Positions 55,681-64,000 of a stretch of DNA of 64,000 nucleotides are shown piece by piece. The notes under the pieces are model-generated. The model ran no database searches and was not told the origin of the DNA. It saw only the letters and a list, made by a program, of their open reading frames with translations. The number at the start of each line of letters is the position of its first letter. Position 1 is the stretch's first letter. Position numbers and translations under genes: made by a program. The stretch is from Semisulcospira habei (Eukaryota; Mollusca; Gastropoda; Semisulcospiridae), in the NCBI GenBank assembly GCA_036245525.1, contig BTPG01000003.1, positions 140,896,120 through 140,960,119 on the forward strand, read 5' to 3'.

Positions 55681-55733
55681 CCCAATGCGCAAAAGGCCAT
55701 CGGGCCGACTTCGGATGGCCTTTTCGCATTGGA
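55681..55733. repeat. HP3 element, internally deleted
   Basis: CCCAATGCGCAAAAGGCCATC then GGGCCGACTTCGG, then ATGGCCTTTTCGCATTGG. 53 bp, similar in size to the 28194 copy. Confidence 0.75.
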
Positions 55734-56304
55734 TAACTGTTCCTCTGAACTAATCCTTTGAATGTTGCTGACGATACCGTTCGGCGGAAAAGACGCGAAG
55801 TTGCGAGTCTTTCCCGCTGAGCGCTATTCTTTAGCAGGAAGCTAGATTAATACACACATGTACACGTGCATGTCAGAACCAATCATCGGGAAATAAAGTG
55901 CACGTAACAACGCCAAACATATACTAATTTGAATTAAAACACACGTTGAGTATTACAAGTTATAAAATACACCACGGAATGATTGTCACAAGAGAGTCGG
56001 TAAATAGATGAAGGGCGATGATCAAAGTTATCGATATAAAATAATACAGAAATAGAATTCAAGTCATTCATTCCAAATGTCATGCACAAAAATGATGATG
56101 AAGAGTGCACACTGGTTTCACCATTCGATTCGCTACGCTAATCAGCATAGCGAATCGAAGAGGGCAAAGTAATAGTGTGGATGGAGAGATGGTTGGGTGT
56201 AGAAGATAGCATTCTAGAAAAGAGGAACAACTCATCAGTCGTTTGAAACAGAAGAAGTTATCTCGCTTTGTCTTTATGAGCGGACGGTGCACATTATTTG
56301 ATTT
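55734..56304. other. Intergenic, nothing recognised
   Basis: A short inverted repeat ATTCGATTCGCTA / TAGCGAATCGAA lies at 56123-56158. No gene. Confidence 0.45.
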
Positions 56305-56397
56305 TTAACTCCCTGATTGTCTGTAGCAGTTTTTGTCGCCTATGATTCCTGCAGGAATCATCGCGACAAAAAACGCTACCGACAGCCAAATTGTTAA
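56305..56397. mobile_element. HP4 element, full length
   Basis: TTAACTCCCTGATTGTCTGT ... CCGACAGCCAAATTGTTAA, 93 bp, palindromic around TTCCTGCAGGAA, TTAA on both sides. Confidence 0.8.
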
Positions 56398-56570
56398 AAC
56401 TGCACAAAATACATTGATATAGTAGCACGAGTTGACACGTGTTCCTAATCATTACGTCAGTCATGGCAAATTGACATATATAAACATGAATTATTAATCG
56501 TGACAAATGCAACCAGGTCCTGTTTCAACGGTGAAATGCACTTCTTTTTCTTGCGCACGTCGTTGCGAAC

Positions 56571-56598
56571 ACACACACACACACACACACACACACCA

Positions 56599-56668
<70 letters not shown>
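56571..56668. repeat. (CA)n microsatellite
   Basis: CA array with one CAT interruption. Confidence 0.9.
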
Positions 56669-56676
<8 letters not shown>

Positions 56677-56904
56677 ACTTCCTGTTTTGGTCCCGCCAAA
56701 CAGATCAAAAACGATTAAAATCCGAAATGCTCTTCGTTTTCCGCACTTGCATGAGATCATAAACAGCATAGCCTGAGACCTGGTTGTTCCCCTTTCACTG
56801 TAAGAAACAGAGCTAAAGCCTTATTGCAAATTGACTTCGAGCTGACCAAGGCATTTAATAAGCCTTTCAGCCCTGACACACCAACTCACACAAGATGTAG
56901 ATGG

Positions 56905-56975
56905 TAGTTCAAGGGTGGTGCCAGAATAGCTTGGCGCGTCTAGCGCCAAGCTATTCTGGCACCACCCTTGAACTA
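56905..56975. repeat. HP2 hairpin
   Basis: TAGTTCAAGGGTGGTGCCAG ... CTGGCACCACCCTTGAACTA, perfect arms, centre GCGCGTCTAGCGC. The left flank TTTCAGCCCTGACACACC is the HP2 outer end. The right outer end is not found. Confidence 0.75.
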
Positions 56976-57210
56976 TCACGGTCGACTGATCTGTCTCCTG
57001 AACAGTCATGTAGGTCTCAGAGGACAACCCATGCTTTGGTCCTCAGGGCTCATTGTAATAAAAGTAATCTTTCACTCACGCCCATCCTTACAATGTCTGA
57101 CACCTGCGAAATATCATCCTCGTCTGTCGTGCAAACGTGGACTTTGTGTCAGCTCTGCGCTAGAAAGGCGAAAAGCAAGAAGTCAACTTTCGGGAAATGC
57201 GCGATTTTCA

Positions 57211-57345
57211 TCGTAATACAATGCAATCTCGCTTTTTACACAAATGGACTTACTATCGTAATACAATGCAATCTCGCTTTTTACACAAATGGTTTAACTA
57301 TCGTAATACAATGCAACCTCCCTTTTTACACAAATGGACTAACTA
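57211..57345. repeat. 45-bp unit repeated three times
   Basis: TCGTAATACAATGCAATCTC... GCTTTTTACACAAATGG units at 57211, 57256 and 57301. The unit is half of an HP10-like element. It is a multiple of 3, so a frame reads through as repeated FYTNGLTIVIQCNL, which is not taken as a gene. A degraded HP2 half follows at about 57548-57650. Confidence 0.75.
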
Positions 57346-57768
57346 TCTTTCGCCTTCCTATGGCAGTAGCTGATCATCTAGTCTAAAGTTGTACTCAGGC
57401 ACTCTGTCAGTTTTCCCAACTGGCACGTTTTCCTAGTTGGTTACTCAAAGCTTTTTTTCGGTTTCTAGAGAACGTCGTCCGATTCTGAGCTCAGCACAGT
57501 TCACTTTCATTTGATTTGGCAGTGTCTTTCGTCTTATTTCTTTATTCTATATTCTGGCACCATCCTTGAATTATCATTGTCGATGTGTTACCTGACCAGC
57601 TTGTCGTTTTCATAGGATACCACCCCTGAACATCATTTTCGACGGTCTCCTGAGCTGTAATGTAAGTCTTTGGTGGACATGTGAGAAATCGAACATTTGG
57701 GAATTTCCATTTTCGGGATCCGTGTGATAACCCTAGCGGACGCAAACTGTGTTTCCGAAATGTTTGCT

Positions 57769-57936
57769 AATTCAACACCAGAATGCCGCAGCCGTGACAT
57801 AAACATGGATTCCAAATGGTATCAGCAAGAGGCATAGATCCTCATGAGCCCCCGCAACTGCGGGGGCTCATGTCGATCTATCTCTCTTGCAGCTGGATGG
57901 TGTTGACGTCTTCCCTGCAGTCATGGGGTTAAAATC
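57769..57936. mobile_element. HP1 element
   Basis: From TTCAACACCAGAATGCCGCA to CCTGCAGTCATGGGGTTAA. Hairpin 57824-57890, with mutations in the right arm (TCATGTCGATCTATCTCTCT). It ends about 100 bp past the 3' end of the mGluR coding region. Confidence 0.7.
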
Positions 57937-58036
57937 TATAGCCTTCTGGCTTCCACCCTGATCTGTCATCGCTACTGAGATCTTCGCTCTATAATCCCCA
58001 CTGAGATCATCATTATTTTGAGCTTGTCAAAGTCTG

Positions 58037-61707
<3,671 letters not shown>

Positions 61708-61764
61708 CTGGCATAAGAAAAAAAATTCAACCTGTTCATGCATTTTCAGTTGTAGTCTTTGTAA

Positions 61765-61872
61765 ATATACTGACGAGCAGAGGAAATGAGATATCATTGG
61801 AGTCATCGGAAACACTTCAGTGTTCCCGATGATTCCAATGATGTCGCATTTCCTTTTGGTCGTCAGTATATA
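61765..61872. repeat. HP7 hairpin element, copy 3
   Basis: ATATACTGACGAGCAGAGGA ... TCCTTTTGGTCGTCAGTATAT, about 108 bp. It lies 58 bp upstream of the first visible mGluR exon, in its intron. Confidence 0.8.
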
Positions 61873-61903
61873 TTTGGCGTCTCCCGGGCTCACATATCCA
61901 TCC

Positions 61904-62013
61904 GGTGAGCTGGGTGGCTCGGTGGTAGAGCGTTAACGTTCGACTCTCGTCCGAAAGGTCCCGGGTTCGAATCCAGCTGGGGTCAAATTTATTCAGAACC
62001 TATTTAGGTACCC
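61904..62013 (+). mobile_element. tRNA-derived SINE, copy 2, cut by the LTR
   Basis: A box GGCTCGGTGGTAGAGCGTTA, B box GGGTTCGAATCC, then AGCTGGGGTCAAATTTATTC and AGAACCTATTTAGGTACCC. It matches 51807-51914. The LTR starts at 62014, so the retrotransposon probably inserted in the SINE. Confidence 0.75.
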
Positions 62014-62898
62014 TGTTACGTGGTAGAGTCGTAGTCGTAGTATGATAAACACACAAGACGCACGCACGTAAGGTTCTTTTAAATAAACTTCATTAAGCTG
62101 CAACCCATCACACGTGGCTTAAGGATGCAGGCTACACAGGAGTAACAGTTCCAACAATATTTTAATTCAGCGATGCGATCTCCACACAATGCATTCCCAA
62201 ATGCACCAACACTGATACAATGTCTCCTCTGAAAATGTCAACACTGGCGACACAAAGTTCCTCACACAACGTGCACCACCGTTACGCTGTGTCTCTCACA
62301 ATGTACACCCTATACGGGCCACGTACCTACGATAAACTGTGTGTCCCTACAACTGACAATGCGTGACAATGTACACACGTGCTTCCTAGCACCAACTTTT
62401 ATAGTTAAACGACTTTCCAGACAAATCTAATGAATTTACACAACGCACCCAATCAAAACGGAACACGTAACTGAAACTCATAAATATTAATTAAAAAAAA
62501 AGGAACTTTCTAGACCAACTACAATAGTCTACAAATATTTGACTGCTCATTTCAGCCTTAAATCCTAGTGTAATGACGTCACACAACAGTATGGTAGACC
62601 GTTCACGACCTTTCATAACACGCAAAGAACGGCCGCTAATTTCACGCTCACAGAATACAACTATGACTAAAAATAGATCAGCTTTACTACCGCTATTCTC
62701 CGTGCGACTTTGCTAGAAGCTTCCGGACTAAACTTAGCGAATCATTAACAAAACCAATTCCGCTATCTGCGCGAACAATAAAGAATCTTACTGAAAAGGT
62801 ACGTGATATGTAACCATGATAGCTCAAATAAATATCGATCGTTTCCTACGATTAACACATGCATGCTCTCATAGAACAACACAACCTCAATCGTAACA
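62014..62898 (-). mobile_element. 3' LTR of a Ty3/gypsy element
   Basis: 885 bp, starting TGTTACGTGG and ending TCGTAACA on the plus strand (inverted ends TGTTACG/CGTAACA). Homologous to the solo LTR at 1755-2676. On the minus strand it is preceded by the purine tract AAAGAGGGGGGTAA at 62899-62912, the expected plus-strand primer site. The linked pol is on the minus strand, so this is the 3' LTR. Confidence 0.85.
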
Positions 62899-63176
62899 TT
62901 ACCCCCCTCTTTAGAATGAAATTTCACAAAAATTTCTTCTCAAATCTAAAAAATATACGGTTGTGGTTGTATTAACCTACACAAAACCACAAATGAGAAT
63001 TTTACAACAAAATGAAATCAAATCAACTACTTTAAAATAATCGTCTCACAGTCCCTTTAAACTGTCCTTAGCGAAGACATGTTCCTTTAAACTGTCCCGA
63101 GTGCAGACATGTCCCTTTAAACTGTCATGGACACCGATATGTTTCTTTAAACTGTTCTGGACACAGAAATGTTCAT
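62899..63176 (-). mobile_element. Gypsy internal region between RNase H and the 3' LTR
   Basis: Contains the polypurine tract and, at 63050-63190, four to five diverged 30-bp units (CCTTTAAACTGTCC... ACATGT type). No integrase is encoded in these 278 bp, although it normally follows RNase H. Confidence 0.65.
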
Positions 63177-64000
63177 TTAAACTGTTCTGCTCAGGTAATC
63201 CGCTCTAAAGTTCTGCGAACCCTTGATAGACTGTAATTTAACGTCAAAATTCTGCAAGAATATCGCCCATCTCATAATACGAGAATTTGTAAACTTTGCA
63301 GAGTTTAGATAGTTCAAGGGCCGATGGTCCGTTTGGAGAACAAATGGCACAGAAGGTACAGTTCGAACCGCCTTACTCCCCAGATGATGGCTAGGCACTC
63401 CTTCTCGATGGTCGAGTAGTTTCTCTCAGCTCTGGTCAACGTTTTGCTGGCGTAGCTCATTGGGCGGAGTTTTCCATTATCTTCTTGCATTAAGAATGCA
63501 CCTACTCCTTCGTTGGAGGCGTCAGTTCTCAGGAAGAAAGTTTTCACCGGGTCAGGGAGGTGTAGAACAGGCTTCTCGGTTAGGATGTCTCGAACTGCCT
63601 GGAATGATCGCTCTTGGGCCTCCTCCCACTTCACTACGTTAGGTTGTCCTTTCCTCAGCAAGTCAGTCAGGGGACCTGTGACTCAAGCAAAGTTTGGTAT
63701 AGACTCCCGGTAGTAGTTCGCCAAGCCCATAAATGAGCGGACTTGCGTCTTGGTCGTAGGTCGCGGGGCATCCCTGATCTTCTGCACGTTGTCGTCGTGT
63801 AGCCCCTTTAAACCTTCGCTCAATTTGTGTCCGATGAAGTCTATGTTGTCGGCCCCAAGAATACACTTGCTGGTGAAATTTGCATCTGACAGTCTTTGGA
63901 GCAGTTCTCGGAGGGTTTTGAGGTGATCCCCCCAAGTTTTGGTATGGATCAAAATGTCATCCCAGTAAAAGACCACATTCTGCATATCTTCTAGGATCTT
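63177..64000 (-). pseudogene. Ty3/gypsy pol fragment: RT end and RNase H
   Basis: Minus strand from the window edge to 63177. RT: VVFYWDDILIHTKTWGDHLK, where YWDD stands for the usual Y[VI]DD box, then GHKLSEGLKGL, VRSFMGLANYYRESIPNFA. RNase H: FLRTDASNEGVGAFLMQ, TIEKECLAIIWGVRRFELYL, then FVLQTDHRPLNYL and ADYLSRTV. An in-frame TGA breaks it after NFA (about 63680). A frameshift between RRFELYL and FVLQTDHRP (about 63350) breaks it again. The frame stops right after ADYLSRTV, with no integrase before the 3' LTR. The remainder of pol and gag is outside the window. The element is dead, and the integrase loss suggests an internal deletion. Confidence 0.85.

Noticed and set aside
56901..57386. 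161-codon frame over HP2 and the 45-bp repeats
   Set aside because: The frame stays open because the repeat unit is a multiple of three. It starts within an HP2 hairpin and has no recognisable domain.

Overview
This is a gene-poor, repeat-dense stretch of an animal nuclear genome. Two receptor genes have GT-AG introns, there are RTE-like, CR1/L2-like and RNase H-bearing LINE remnants, a Ty3/gypsy element, a tandem Crypton (tyrosine recombinase) array, tRNA-derived SINEs and very long (GT)n, (TA)n, (GA)n, (TATC)n and (TAA)n arrays. A lophotrochozoan, most likely a marine mollusc, is my inference from repeat style and receptor similarity. It is not proven by the sequence.

Layout. 1-21 kb is intergenic: hairpin elements, a solo LTR inside a (GT)n array (1755-2676), an RTE-type LINE (6456-8445), a short retroposon with a 13-bp target duplication (13633-14316), and a low-repeat block (14.4-19.3 kb) holding a diverged tandem duplication. 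20.6-21.5 kb is a long tRNA-headed SINE. 22.3-24.8 kb is a broken class A GPCR and 38.3-41.4 kb is its intact two-exon paralogue, same strand. Between them lie a RNase H-bearing LINE tail (29.4 kb), an inverted repeat array (30.0-31.7 kb), a candidate first exon of a type II membrane protein (31.8-32.0 kb) and a CR1/L2-like LINE set in a (GA)n tract (32.9-36.1 kb). 41.9-47.0 kb is three head-to-tail Crypton-like units separated by palindromic junctions and (TA)n arrays. 49.0-50.6 kb is a second RTE LINE with an inverted 5' part. 53.5-54.1 kb is a Harbinger-like MITE that keeps a MADF-type exon. 58.0-61.7 kb (minus strand) is the 3' half of a metabotropic glutamate receptor-like gene. 62.0-64.0 kb is the 3' end of a Ty3/gypsy element.

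The most striking content is at least ten families of short, nearly perfect hairpin elements, named HP1 to HP10 here, with roughly 45 copies. HP1, HP2, HP4, HP5 and HP6 have ends starting TTAACCC or TTAACTC. An occupied/empty site pair within the window (48709-48850 against 50541-50600) shows that HP5 duplicated a TTAA target, which points to a piggyBac-like mobilising enzyme. No such transposase gene is seen here. HP3 instead has 2-bp flanking repeats. One HP1 copy lies in frame in the GPCR coding sequence, and half of it survives in the intact paralogue.
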